Below are positions 17,470 through 26,320 of a stretch of DNA of 64,000 nucleotides, in pieces. The stretch is from Oxalobacteraceae sp. CFBP 13730 (GTDB lineage: Bacteria; Pseudomonadota; Gammaproteobacteria; Burkholderiales; Burkholderiaceae_D): positions 948,666-1,012,665 of the forward strand of contig JACYUQ010000004.1 in the NCBI GenBank assembly GCA_014841835.1. Reading direction: 5' to 3'. The notes below the pieces were generated by a model. The model did not search any database. It had not been told where the DNA came from and saw only the letters and a program-made list of their open reading frames with translations. Positions within the stretch are counted from its first letter, which is position 1; each line of letters begins with the position of its first letter. The translations under genes were made by a program, and so were the position numbers.

Positions 17470-18627
17470 ATGAAGCCGCTGTTCTCCGCCGAAGAAGAAG
17501 CGAACGCAGCATCCGCAGCGCCTGGCGCAATGCCAACCGCAGTGCCGGCAACCACGGCGCCGGTGCTGCCGCCCTTGTTCAGTCCTGCCGGCACCGACGC
17601 GCTGCCGGCATTGCGGCCCGAGGCAAGCGCTGCGCCGCTGATGCGTGTCGATATCTCTGGCATCGACGACAAGGCCATTGAGTCCCTGGGCGGCGCGACC
17701 GGTGCGAGCGTGGCCAAGGTGTCGGCCAAGCTGCTGGGCACCGTGCGCGCATCCGACGCCGATGTCTTCGGCGCACAGCTGAACGAACTGATCGCCACCG
17801 CCAAGGGGCTCGACCCGGCCAAGCTGCGTTCTGGCGGTCTGATGGCGCGCGTGACGGGCATGTTCGGCTCGGTCAAGGAAAAGATGCTGTCGCAGTATCA
17901 GGTGGTCGAATCGCGCATGGACACCTTGGTGACCGAAATGACGCGCCATGCCAACGTGCATCGCGGGCGCATCAACGATTTCGACGAGATGTACAAGGGC
18001 CTGGAAATCTATTACCAGGGCCTGGACGCCGACGTCAAAAAGGGCGAAGCATGGGCCGCCAAACTGCAGCAGGCTGTCGCCCAGCAGGCGGCGCCGGCCA
18101 ATGCGTTCGAAGCCCAGCAGGCGACCGAACTGCGGCGCCGCCTGGAGCGGCTCGAAAAGCGCATCGACGACCTGCGCCGCGCCATGCTGATGGCCACGCA
18201 GATGGTGCCGCAAATCCGGCTGTCGCAAGACAATGCGCGCGCGCTGACCGACACCTTCACCGATATCGTCAACGTGTCGATCCCGGCCTGGCGCAACGTG
18301 TTCTCGCTATACCTGCTGCAGCTCGAAGCCAAGCAGAGCGCAGCTGTGGCCAACGCCGCCTACGATGCGACCGACGCGGCCTTCCGCACCCAGGCCGACA
18401 TGTTGCTTGAAAATACCGAGACCGTGGGCCGCGTCAAGCAGCGCTCGATCGTCAGCCTGGAAACCGCTCAGCACGTGCAGACGCAGCTGATGACCGCGTT
18501 CGACAAGCTCGAGCAAATCTCGAACGAAGGCCAGCAGCGCCGCAAGGACGAGCTGCCAAAGCTGCAGGAACTCGAGCGCGAACTGATCACGCGCTTCTCG
18601 TCGGCATCAACGCCCGGCGCGCAGTAA
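17470..18627 (+). CDS. TelA-family toxic anion resistance protein
   Basis: The 385-residue protein belongs to the TelA/KlaA family (tellurite or toxic anion resistance). A variable N-terminus rich in Ala/Pro (residues 1-60) leads to a long helical core with coiled-coil propensity around residues 130-240 and family stretches such as VKQRSIVSLETAQHVQTQL near 320-340. Start ATG 17470 follows GAAGGA. It leads a tight cluster with terD (37-bp gap) and an unknown gene (36-bp gap). Cytoplasmic, stress-response role inferred from the family; no direct link to tellurite is shown. Confidence 0.9.
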   Translation: MKPLFSAEEEANAASAAPGAMPTAVPATTAPVLPPLFSPAGTDALPALRPEASAAPLMRVDISGIDDKAIESLGGATGASVAKVSAKLLGTVRASDADVFGAQLNELIATAKGLDPAKLRSGGLMARVTGMFGSVKEKMLSQYQVVESRMDTLVTEMTRHANVHRGRINDFDEMYKGLEIYYQGLDADVKKGEAWAAKLQQAVAQQAAPANAFEAQQATELRRRLERLEKRIDDLRRAMLMATQMVPQIRLSQDNARALTDTFTDIVNVSIPAWRNVFSLYLLQLEAKQSAAVANAAYDATDAAFRTQADMLLENTETVGRVKQRSIVSLETAQHVQTQLMTAFDKLEQISNEGQQRRKDELPKLQELERELITRFSSASTPGAQ

Positions 18628-18664
18628 TCACGACCTGACCCATCACATTCATAAAGGAATATCC

Positions 18665-19252
18665 ATGTCGACCACGCTCGAAACCGGCCACCGCATCAAC
18701 CTCGAGAAGACGGCGCCGGGCCTGAAGCGCGTTCGTATCGGCCTGGGCTGGAAGGTCAATGCGGCCGAAGGCCAGGCGTTCGACCTCGATTCATCCGTCT
18801 TCCTGTGCAAGAAGGACGCGGACGACCACCCGGTCATGATCAGCAACGCCCACTTCGTCTATTACAACCACACCACGTCGCCCGATGGCGCGGTGGTGCA
18901 CTCGGGCGACAACCGCACGGGCGACAAGGATGGCGACGACGAAGTCATCATCGTCGACCTGGCCAAGGTCGAAGCGGCCGTGGTGGAAATGCCGATTGTC
19001 GTCACGATCCACGATGCCGAGGTGCGCAAGCAGAATTTCGGCCGCGTCAGTGGCGCCTACGTGAAGGTGTACAACGACGACACGGGTGAGACGATCGCGC
19101 AATACGACCTGAACGAAGACTACTCGGACAAGACCGCACTGCAGTTCGGCTCGCTGTACCGCCGGGATGGCGAATGGCGCTTCCAGGCGGTCGGCGCGGG
19201 CTTCAAGCTCAATCTGGCGACGTTCATCCGCAAGCTGGGTGGCACGGTCTGA
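18665..19252 (+). CDS. terD: TerD-family calcium-binding stress protein
   Basis: The 195-residue protein is a full-length TerD domain. It contains the AFDLDSSVFLC strand and the calcium-binding segment GDNRTGDKDGDDE, followed by HDAEVRKQNFGRV, all characteristic of TerD/TerZ/TerE. These proteins bind Ca2+ and take part in tellurite, phage and general stress responses. TAAAGGAATATCC upstream gives a good ribosome site. Only telA and one unknown gene accompany it, so this is a reduced ter module without terC. Confidence 0.93.
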   Translation: MSTTLETGHRINLEKTAPGLKRVRIGLGWKVNAAEGQAFDLDSSVFLCKKDADDHPVMISNAHFVYYNHTTSPDGAVVHSGDNRTGDKDGDDEVIIVDLAKVEAAVVEMPIVVTIHDAEVRKQNFGRVSGAYVKVYNDDTGETIAQYDLNEDYSDKTALQFGSLYRRDGEWRFQAVGAGFKLNLATFIRKLGGTV

Positions 19253-19288
19253 GGTCGACTACCCGCGCTGCTCGCCCACCGTTCGCTG

Positions 19289-20164
19289 ATGCCCAAGCCA
19301 TTTGATTTCGGCGAGGCGGCCGAGGCGCCTCCCGATCCGGTCGCGGCGCCGGCCACGCCACGCGCGCTCGATTTCGGCGACACGCATACCGAAGCGGCGC
19401 CGCCCGTGCCCCACAGCCCGCCCAGGCCACTGTCATTCGACGACTTGCCAGCCGTGCCGGCCGTGGCGGGCACAACCGCAAAGGCTGCGCCCAGGGCGCT
19501 GTTCGACAGTGAAGATCATCCGGCGGTGCGCGACGCACTGGCCATGGCCCGGGCTGATTATCCAGCCTTGTTTGCGCACGCCGAACAACGTTTTGCCGCC
19601 TTGTTCCGCCGCATCCTGCCGGTCAGGCTGTCTCTGGTCACGGAATGGGGCGAGGCCCCGCTGATGGAGCAGGCTGCGCTGCTGCGGCCTGTGACCGAGC
19701 TGGTGCTGTCGTTCACGCAGATGGCGGTGCCGGCGTTGCTCGACGCGGCGCTCGAAACTACCCGCGCGCCGGCGGGCATGTTCGGCAAGTTGTTTCGCCG
19801 CGCGACGTCGCCCGTTGAATTCAAGCCAGCCTTGACGTCTGCCCGTGCACAACTGGTGCAGCTCATCGCCGACAGCGATGTCGCCACGCGCAATCTGGAA
19901 GCGTCGGCGCAAAACCTGAGCCTGCATTCAGCCGCCCTGGCGGTAGTCTCGACACTGGCCGGCGATTCGGCCGATGTCGCCTTGCTCGACGCGCTCGTGC
20001 AGCGCCGCACGCTGCTCCAGCAGGCAGTGCGCCAGGCGGAGCTGTCGATCCTGCAGATGGGGCAAGTCCGGCAGCAGGCTGCCGAACTCATCGGGCAGGT
20101 GTCGTCATTCCTGACGGTCACCTTGCCCGCGATCGAAATGGCGCAGGCGCAGGGCGGTAACTAG
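19289..20164 (+). CDS. Unknown protein of the TelA-TerD cluster with repeated N-terminal motif
   Basis: No family was recognised. The 291-residue protein has a disordered, Pro/Ala-rich N-terminal 75 residues followed by a mostly helical part (80-285). The N-terminus repeats a short motif: KPFDFGE (3-9), RALDFGD (25-31), RPLSFDD (46-52) and RALFDSED (69-76). The start of the neighbouring TelA protein, MKPLFSAEEE, has the same flavour. This suggests a shared docking motif within the cluster. The ATG lies 36 bp after terD and its stop is only 7 bp from the convergent DUF885 gene, so it is the last gene of the operon. Confidence 0.75.
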   Translation: MPKPFDFGEAAEAPPDPVAAPATPRALDFGDTHTEAAPPVPHSPPRPLSFDDLPAVPAVAGTTAKAAPRALFDSEDHPAVRDALAMARADYPALFAHAEQRFAALFRRILPVRLSLVTEWGEAPLMEQAALLRPVTELVLSFTQMAVPALLDAALETTRAPAGMFGKLFRRATSPVEFKPALTSARAQLVQLIADSDVATRNLEASAQNLSLHSAALAVVSTLAGDSADVALLDALVQRRTLLQQAVRQAELSILQMGQVRQQAAELIGQVSSFLTVTLPAIEMAQAQGGN

Positions 20165-20171
20165 CTGCGGT

Positions 20172-21953
20172 TCAGCTTTTCTTCTGCGCCGCAATCCAGC
20201 GATCGGTCGCCGCTTCCAGCACGTCGAGCGGCACCGCGCCGTGCGACAGCACCTCGTTATGGAAAGCGCGCAGGTCGAAGTCCTTGCCCAGCGTCTTTTC
20301 AGCGCGGGAGCGCAGTTCGCGCAGCTTGAGTTCACCGATCTTGTAGCTCAGCGCCTGGCCCGGCACCGCGATATAACGCTCGACTTCCTGCACCGCCGTT
20401 ACTTCGTTCTGCGGCACGTTGTCCATGAAGTAGGCGATAGCCTGTTCGCGCGTCCAGCCTTTTTCGTGGATGCCGGTATCCACCACCAGGCGCACGCCGC
20501 GCCAGATCTCGGCCGTCAGGCGACCGATCCACTGCCACGGATCGTCATACATGCCGATTTCCTGGCCCAGCATTTCGCTGTACAGGCCCCAGCCTTCCGA
20601 AAACGCGGTGCTGCCGCCAAAGCGGCGGAAGGCCGGCAGGCCGGTCGTTTCCTGCGCCAGGCTGCGCTCGAAGTGGTGGCCGGGAATCGCCTCATGCAGG
20701 AAGAACGCATTGGTGGTGAAGCGCGTGCGCGTCTCGGGCTTGTAGGCGTTGTAATAGAAGATGCCGGGCCGCTTGCCGTCGACGGAGCCGCGCTGGTACG
20801 ACGCCGGCGCCGCGCTCACTTCGCGGAACGCTTCGACCGGGCGGATTTCAAATGGTGCTTTCGGCACGTTCGCGAACAGCTGGCCCACCTTGGCCTCGAC
20901 CTGCGGCCGCACGCCTTCATAGGCGGCCTGGATTTCCTCGCGCGACTTGAAGCGCAGCTCGGGCGCATTGTTCAGGTGGTCAAAAAACTGCCTGAGCGTG
21001 CCCTTGAAGCCCACCCGCACCTTGGCTTCTTCGAACTGGGCGCGGATGCGCGCCACTTCCGACAGGCCAATGTCGTGGATCTGCGCTGGCGTCAGGTCGG
21101 TCGTGGTCGACTGGCGCGCGCGGAACGCATACCATTCCTTGCCGCCGGGCAGGGCGCCGATGCCGGCCGTGGTGCGGCCGGCTGGCAGGTAGGTGTCGCG
21201 CATGAACGCGAGCAGCTTGCGGTTGGCGGGCGCGAGCTGTTCGCGCACCAGCTTGCCGTATGCGTCGGTCAGGCGCGCCTTGTCGGCGGCGCTGAACGAG
21301 GCCGGGAACTTTTTCACTGGGCCCATATAGGTGCTGGTCGCCAGATCGTCGCTGCCGACACTCTCGAGCTGCGGCAAGACGCGGGTGATCAAGGCCTTCG
21401 GCATCACGATGCCCTGCTTGATACCGAGGCGCATGTCGGCAATCACGTTGTCGACCGCCGGGGCGTAGCCGGCGGCGCGCGCCAGCCAGTTGTCGTAATC
21501 CTGGACGGTCTGGAACGGCTGCGTCGAGGCGCCGGAACCCAGTTGGGCCATCATCAGGTGCAGGCCCGAGAACTGGTCCACCGGCACCAGGTCGGACGGG
21601 AAACGCAGGCCGTCGAGCACTTGCTGCAGGCGGTAGCGCAGCAGATCGTAGCTGATGCGGTCTTCGGCCGGCAGCGGCGCCGGATCGAATTTGGCGCTGG
21701 CCGCGAGGTATTTTTCCGACAGCGCACGGCTTTGCTTGCGTTCCTCGGCCGACGAGACGGGGCCGAAACGGTCGTTGTAGCGCGCATCGCCGTTGAAGGT
21801 CGCGGCGATCGGATTTTCGCGCAGGTAGTCTTCCCAGTAGGCGGCATACAGCTGGTTCATTGTTTCCGGCGTGGCTGGCGTTTTGACCTGGGCCATGGCG
21901 GGGAGGGCGGCGCACAGCAGGGTGCACAGAAGCAGGGGAAGCGAGCGGGTCAT
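20172..21953 (-). CDS. DUF885-family exported putative metallopeptidase
   Basis: The 593-residue protein has a clear signal peptide (MTRSLPLLLCTLLCAALPAMAQ) and the DUF885 fold. The HEAIPGHH stretch at residues 420-427 is the conserved zinc-binding helix; GWGLYSEMLGQEIGMYDDP downstream supplies the conserved Glu/Asp. The family resembles M3/M32-type metallopeptidases and is predicted to cleave peptides in the periplasm. Start at 21953 is selected because it gives the signal peptide; longer upstream reading is not supported. It converges with the TelA-TerD cluster. Confidence 0.88.
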   Translation of the reverse strand: MTRSLPLLLCTLLCAALPAMAQVKTPATPETMNQLYAAYWEDYLRENPIAATFNGDARYNDRFGPVSSAEERKQSRALSEKYLAASAKFDPAPLPAEDRISYDLLRYRLQQVLDGLRFPSDLVPVDQFSGLHLMMAQLGSGASTQPFQTVQDYDNWLARAAGYAPAVDNVIADMRLGIKQGIVMPKALITRVLPQLESVGSDDLATSTYMGPVKKFPASFSAADKARLTDAYGKLVREQLAPANRKLLAFMRDTYLPAGRTTAGIGALPGGKEWYAFRARQSTTTDLTPAQIHDIGLSEVARIRAQFEEAKVRVGFKGTLRQFFDHLNNAPELRFKSREEIQAAYEGVRPQVEAKVGQLFANVPKAPFEIRPVEAFREVSAAPASYQRGSVDGKRPGIFYYNAYKPETRTRFTTNAFFLHEAIPGHHFERSLAQETTGLPAFRRFGGSTAFSEGWGLYSEMLGQEIGMYDDPWQWIGRLTAEIWRGVRLVVDTGIHEKGWTREQAIAYFMDNVPQNEVTAVQEVERYIAVPGQALSYKIGELKLRELRSRAEKTLGKDFDLRAFHNEVLSHGAVPLDVLEAATDRWIAAQKKS

Positions 21954-22125
21954 GGGGTCTCGTGGTGGTCGGGGCGATGCAAGAATAGCATGGGGCTGCC
22001 GGGGAATGATCGTGCAGCAGCACGGGTCAGCCCGTGCACTGACCCGGCGTTGTCGTCGCAGCACAGTGATGACACGACCTGCCTTCGGTACACTCGATGC
22101 ACGTACAACCGCGGAGCACGACATC

Positions 22126-22824
22126 ATGATGAACAGTTTGCCGGATCAATTTCACGCGCTGGTCATCGGCGCCTCGGGGACGATCGGCGCGGCCTTTGTC
22201 GATCTGCTGGAACAGTCGCCGCGCTGCGCCTCGGTACGGGGATTGCACCGCCAGTCGGCGCCCGCGATCGATTTCGGGGACGAGGCCAGTGTCGCCGGGG
22301 CGGCGCAGGCGCTCGCCAGCGGACCGCGCTATCACCTGATCGTGAATGCAACCGGCGTGCTGCACGACGGTGCAACGATGCCCGAGAAGCGCCTGGCCGA
22401 CCTGAACTACCCGCAGATGCAGGCAACCTTCATGGCGAACACCTTCGGACCTGCGCTCGTCCTGCGCTATTTTCTACCGTTGCTGGCAGGCGAGCGCGCC
22501 ATCATGGCCATGTTGTCCGCCAAGGTGGGGAGTATTGGCGACAATCGCCTGGGTGGCTGGTACAGCTACCGCGCGTCGAAGGCGGCCCTGAACATGCTGG
22601 TGAAAACCGCGGCGATCGAAGTCGCGCGCACGCAGAAGAACAGTGTGCTCGTCGCGCTGCATCCGGGGACCGTGAATTCACGGCTGTCGAAACCGTTTCG
22701 GGGTGAGATCATCGGGCGACCGGCACAGGCCGCTGCCGCCGACATGCTGCAGGTACTCGATGCGCTGACACCGGGCGACAGCGGTTCGTTCAGGTCCTAT
22801 AACGGCGCCGAATTGCCCTGGTAG
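22126..22824 (+). CDS. Short-chain dehydrogenase/reductase (SDR), C-factor-like
   Basis: The 232-residue protein shows the SDR dinucleotide-binding motif GASGTIG (residues 15-21) and the catalytic YRASK (Tyr148-Lys152), with a Ser about 14 residues earlier. It is close to the csgA/C-factor-like group of short SDRs by overall pattern (LHPGTVNSRLSKPF). Two adjacent ATGs (22126, 22129) are possible starts; GCGGAG lies upstream. Substrate is unknown. Confidence 0.88.
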   Translation: MMNSLPDQFHALVIGASGTIGAAFVDLLEQSPRCASVRGLHRQSAPAIDFGDEASVAGAAQALASGPRYHLIVNATGVLHDGATMPEKRLADLNYPQMQATFMANTFGPALVLRYFLPLLAGERAIMAMLSAKVGSIGDNRLGGWYSYRASKAALNMLVKTAAIEVARTQKNSVLVALHPGTVNSRLSKPFRGEIIGRPAQAAAADMLQVLDALTPGDSGSFRSYNGAELPW

Positions 22825-22868
22825 GGCGGTTCGGCCCGGTCGCGCCATGGGGATGCGTACCGAGCCGG

Positions 22869-23447
22869 TCAGCTAGCGAGCTGCGCCACCGGCACCGGCA
22901 CCGTCGCTTCGATGCGCAAGGCGCCATCGGGGCTGCGCGCAGCGATGACGATGTCGCCCTGTTCGACGTACTTGCCAACCAGTGCGCGAATATTCACGTC
23001 ATGGGTCACCAGCACCAGGTTGCCGGGATCCGTGTAGTCCGCCAGATAGGTGCGCAGCTGCGCCAGCTTGCGCTCGCGCGCTGCTTCGGCGTCCTGGAAC
23101 ATCGAATCGACCATCTCGCTGGGTTCGACCCGGCCGAACGCGAGCCGGGCGGTGTCCACGCAGCGGCACCAGCGGCTCGACAGCACCGGGCCAAGCGGCA
23201 CCCCATGCTTGCGAAAGGCTGCGCCGATCCTGGTGGCATCCGCACGACCCGCCTGCGACAGGTTGCGCTGGGTAGCGCACACGCCGAGCTTGAAACCGGG
23301 CGGATCGCCGATGCCCGGCACCGTGGCGGCGTGGCGCATCAGGATCACGTAGCCGCCGTGCTGGAGCAGCGACCAAGGCGATGTGGCAGCCCCGTCAACG
23401 GGCGCTGCGCATGCCGCCAATGTGGCCAGAAAGTGGCGCCGGTCCAT
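22869..23447 (-). CDS. Histidine phosphatase family protein with Tat-like signal
   Basis: The 192-residue protein has the phosphohistidine motif LMRHA (Arg38-His39) and a second His in VTHDVN (His149), as in the phosphoglycerate-mutase-like phosphatase superfamily. It begins MDRRHFLATLAACAA, which fits a twin-arginine export signal with RRxFL. It is therefore probably a periplasmic phosphatase of unknown substrate. It converges with the SDR gene across 44 bp. Confidence 0.85.
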   Translation of the reverse strand: MDRRHFLATLAACAAPVDGAATSPWSLLQHGGYVILMRHAATVPGIGDPPGFKLGVCATQRNLSQAGRADATRIGAAFRKHGVPLGPVLSSRWCRCVDTARLAFGRVEPSEMVDSMFQDAEAARERKLAQLRTYLADYTDPGNLVLVTHDVNIRALVGKYVEQGDIVIAARSPDGALRIEATVPVPVAQLAS

Positions 23448-23531
23448 GAGGGCTCCTGGTGGCGGGGATCGTTGGATGGGTTGGATGATCGGCTGGCAGG
23501 CGTCACGCTGCTACACGTCACGCCGTACACA

Positions 23532-24074
23532 TCATTTCGCTGGCGCATCCAGAAAGAAAATGGCGTACACCTTGGCGCCGGATTTCTCGGTCGGCTTGTC
23601 GATCTGGATCTGCGCGCAATCCTGCGCCACCAGGCTGCGCCAGTTGACGACGCCTGCATTGGCAAATACCGAATTGACCTTGCATGCCAGGCTCATGTCG
23701 AGCGCCAGGCGGGCATTGCGCTGCTCTGTTTTTGCATAGTTGACGCCGCGGATCTCGATGCCGAAGGCGCTCATCCATGGTTCCCACAAGCCCAGTTCCA
23801 CACCCTGCACCATACGGCCCAACATGGTCTCCAGCGACAAGCCTTTCTTGACGACGGCGCGCAGCAATTGCAGTGACGGCGCTTCGCGAATGTCGATGCT
23901 GTGCTTGCCCGCGCCGCTGTCGCCGATGGCCTTCAGCTCCTTCGAAAAGGCGGCGTCGCGCTCGGTGTAGTCGCGCATGCGCTGGTAGAACTCGACGTCG
24001 AGGAAGGGATTTTCAGTCCGGCCGGCAGGGGCCTCGGCTGGCTGGCGGGCGGAAGGCTGTTTTTTATTGGTCAT
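23532..24074 (-). CDS. Conserved-looking hypothetical protein
   Basis: No family was recognised. The 180-residue product has a charged, Pro-rich N-terminus (residues 1-25), then a compact mixed region with GLSLETMLGRMVQGVELGLWEPWMSAFG near the middle. No signal peptide, membrane segment or metal motif is seen. Codon use matches its neighbours. It stands alone between the phosphatase and a small membrane protein gene on the same strand. Confidence 0.7.
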   Translation of the reverse strand: MTNKKQPSARQPAEAPAGRTENPFLDVEFYQRMRDYTERDAAFSKELKAIGDSGAGKHSIDIREAPSLQLLRAVVKKGLSLETMLGRMVQGVELGLWEPWMSAFGIEIRGVNYAKTEQRNARLALDMSLACKVNSVFANAGVVNWRSLVAQDCAQIQIDKPTEKSGAKVYAIFFLDAPAK

Positions 24075-24195
24075 GGCATTGGCTTCGGAGTTTAAGGGCG
24101 CAGCATACCACTGAGCGCCATACGGCTTGCATGCAAGAGCGATGCGATTGCACCTTCTGCACGCGTCGTCGCCTGTTGCCGGTGACGCTCAGCCC

Positions 24196-24702
24196 TTACT
24201 CTTTGCGCTCCTTGAATTCACCCTCGATCACCATGTCGTCGTTGCGTTCTTGCGGGCGCCGGCCAGGCATGAACTTGAAGAACGACGAGGACACCCGGTC
24301 GAACAGGGTCTTGCGCAACCACGGGAAGGCAACAAGAAAGGTCGTCACAAACCCGGTGAACAGGGCCGGCACGTACTCGCCTTGCCACACGAAGTGCAGC
24401 AGGCACAGTGCGACCAGGGTCACCATGAGCGGGCGACGGACAGGCTTGGGCAGCAGGCCAACGAGGCGCAGCTTGCCCTGGCTAACCGAAGGAAATCTGG
24501 CGAACAGAATACCAATCAGCAAGCCGGCCGCAAACCGGCCCGTGCCGAGATACTCGGCCACGACCCCGATCACGAGGTAGCCGGTATAGGTGATCGTGCC
24601 AGCCAACACTGCCAGCAGCGCCACCACCAGGGCAAGCACCAGTTTTGGCTTGCCGATTGCCAGTTTGACGAGAAAGCCGAGGATTTGAGTACTCCTGCAA
24701 AT
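24196..24702 (-). CDS. Small inner-membrane protein, unusual start
   Basis: No family was recognised. The protein has three or four hydrophobic helices (for example LALVVALLAVLAGTITYTGYLVIG and LMVTLVALCLLHFVW) and a charged C-terminus. The start is unclear. GTG at 24639 gives 147 residues but has no ribosome site. A good GCAGGAG at 24692-24698 (minus strand) sits upstream, and the frame remains open through it with a hydrophobic extension (ILGFLVKLAIGKPKL); only ATC or ATT codons are available there. The true start is probably between 24639 and 24702; the coordinates here include the possible extension. Confidence 0.6.
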   Translation of the reverse strand: MCRSTQILGFLVKLAIGKPKLVLALVVALLAVLAGTITYTGYLVIGVVAEYLGTGRFAAGLLIGILFARFPSVSQGKLRLVGLLPKPVRRPLMVTLVALCLLHFVWQGEYVPALFTGFVTTFLVAFPWLRKTLFDRVSSSFFKFMPGRRPQERNDDMVIEGEFKERKE

Positions 24703-24780
24703 AAATAGGGAAAGATTGTCGCAAATTCTAACAGCCCGCTGATGAGGTCATCCTTAAGCCGCGCGCGCCAGCGGCCAGGT

Positions 24781-26031
24781 TTACCCGCCAGCGATCGCGC
24801 GCAGGGAAATCCCCGTGATGTAGGCGCCATAGGTGCCCAGGGCATAGCCCAGCACGGCGAGCAACACGCCAACCGGCGCGAGCGCCGGGTGGAAGGCGCT
24901 GGCAACCACCGGCGCCGATGCGGCTGCGCCGATATTGGCTTGCGAGCCGACCGCCATCATGAACAGTGGCGCACGGATCAGCTTGGCCATCAGGATCATC
25001 AAGCCGCCGTGGAAGGCGATCCAGATCAGGCCCAGCAGGAACAGCCAGGGGCGATCGACCAGGGCGCTCAGGTCCATCTGCATGCCGATCGTGGCGACCA
25101 GCACGTACAGCATCACAGACCCGATACGCGACGCGCCGGCGCCTTCGAACGTGCGGGCCCTGGTAAAGCTGAGCAGCAATCCAATGGTCGTGGCGATCAC
25201 GACGATCCAGAAAAAGCCCGACGTCAGGCTGTAGTCCTGCAGGCGCCATTCGGCCGGCAGGGACGTGATCCATCCGACCAGCAGCTCCGACAGGAAATGG
25301 GACAGGCCGGTCGCGCCCAGACCAATGGCAAGGATCACCATGATGTCGGCCAGGGTCGGGATGCGTGCGTGCTGCGCCTGGTATTGCTCGATGCTGTCGC
25401 GCAAGCGGTTCAGCGCCGTGAGGTCCGCGCCCGTCCAGCGATCGAATACCTGGGCCCGGCTGGCAAGGAACAGCAGCACGGCCGTCCACAAATTACCCAC
25501 CAACACATCGACGGCGACGAACTGGCCGAACATCGTGGCATCGACGTTGAACACCTCGCGCATGGCGGCCTGGTTGGCGCCGCCGCCAATCCAGGAGCCG
25601 GCCACCGTGGTCATGCCGCGCCAGGTGTCGCCGGCCACCGTCTCGGGGTGGATCACCCGCATGGCCTCGAACGACACGAGCGCGCCGAGCATGACGCCGA
25701 CGGTGCCGGTCAGGAACATGATGATTGCCTTGGGGCCGAGCCGCACGATCGCCTTGAAGTCAATTGCCACGCACAGCAGCACGAGAGAACTGGGCAGCAG
25801 GTAATCGCGCGCCATCGGGTAGAGGCTTGAGGCTGCGCCGTCAATGACACCAAGCGTGTTCAGCAGCGAAGGCAGCAGGTAACACAGCAGCAGGGCGGGT
25901 ACGTAGCTGTAGAACTTTTTCCAGAAACCGTCCGGGCGCGCTGCGGTCCAGAGTACGGTACCGAGTATGGCGGCAAGCATGCCGAAGACGACAGCATCGT
26001 TGGTGATCATGGCAGCAGAAACAGGCGGCAT
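24781..26031 (-). CDS. DUF819 family membrane transporter
   Basis: The 416-residue protein is a polytopic membrane protein of the DUF819 (YjcL-like) family with about 11-12 hydrophobic segments. The conserved GSWIGGGANQAAM and SQANIGAAASAPVVASAF stretches resemble the repeated discontinuous helices of sodium-coupled transporters. CTGGAG lies six bases before ATG 26031; ATG 26010 is an alternative. The substrate is not known. Confidence 0.87.
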   Translation of the reverse strand: MPPVSAAMITNDAVVFGMLAAILGTVLWTAARPDGFWKKFYSYVPALLLCYLLPSLLNTLGVIDGAASSLYPMARDYLLPSSLVLLCVAIDFKAIVRLGPKAIIMFLTGTVGVMLGALVSFEAMRVIHPETVAGDTWRGMTTVAGSWIGGGANQAAMREVFNVDATMFGQFVAVDVLVGNLWTAVLLFLASRAQVFDRWTGADLTALNRLRDSIEQYQAQHARIPTLADIMVILAIGLGATGLSHFLSELLVGWITSLPAEWRLQDYSLTSGFFWIVVIATTIGLLLSFTRARTFEGAGASRIGSVMLYVLVATIGMQMDLSALVDRPWLFLLGLIWIAFHGGLMILMAKLIRAPLFMMAVGSQANIGAAASAPVVASAFHPALAPVGVLLAVLGYALGTYGAYITGISLRAIAGG

Positions 26032-26320
26032 GCGCGCTCCAGGTGAGTGGCGTCAGGGACCGATGACGAGCATGCAGCGTGCATCGTATTGGTCGAAGAG
26101 CAACGAGTATCGCCGGGCGCAGGGGTGTCGTCAACGTCAAGGACGCTGGTAGCCGGCAGCGTCAGTACAGGCGCAAAGCCTGCCGAATCCAGCCTGACTG
26201 GAGAGCCGCCCTGGCCTGGACGATAGGCCGGGGCGCTGTGATAAAGGTGCTTGTGGTACTGGTTGAATGTGCCGTTTTCGCGTGAAAAGGCGGCGGGTGT
26301 TGCCAAGAGCAGGAGCGCAT

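Noticed and set aside
20241..22706. Long plus-strand open frame (821 codons) opposite the DUF885 peptidase
   Set aside because: Composition is typical of antisense translation of high-GC DNA, and the minus-strand gene has a signal peptide and zinc motif.
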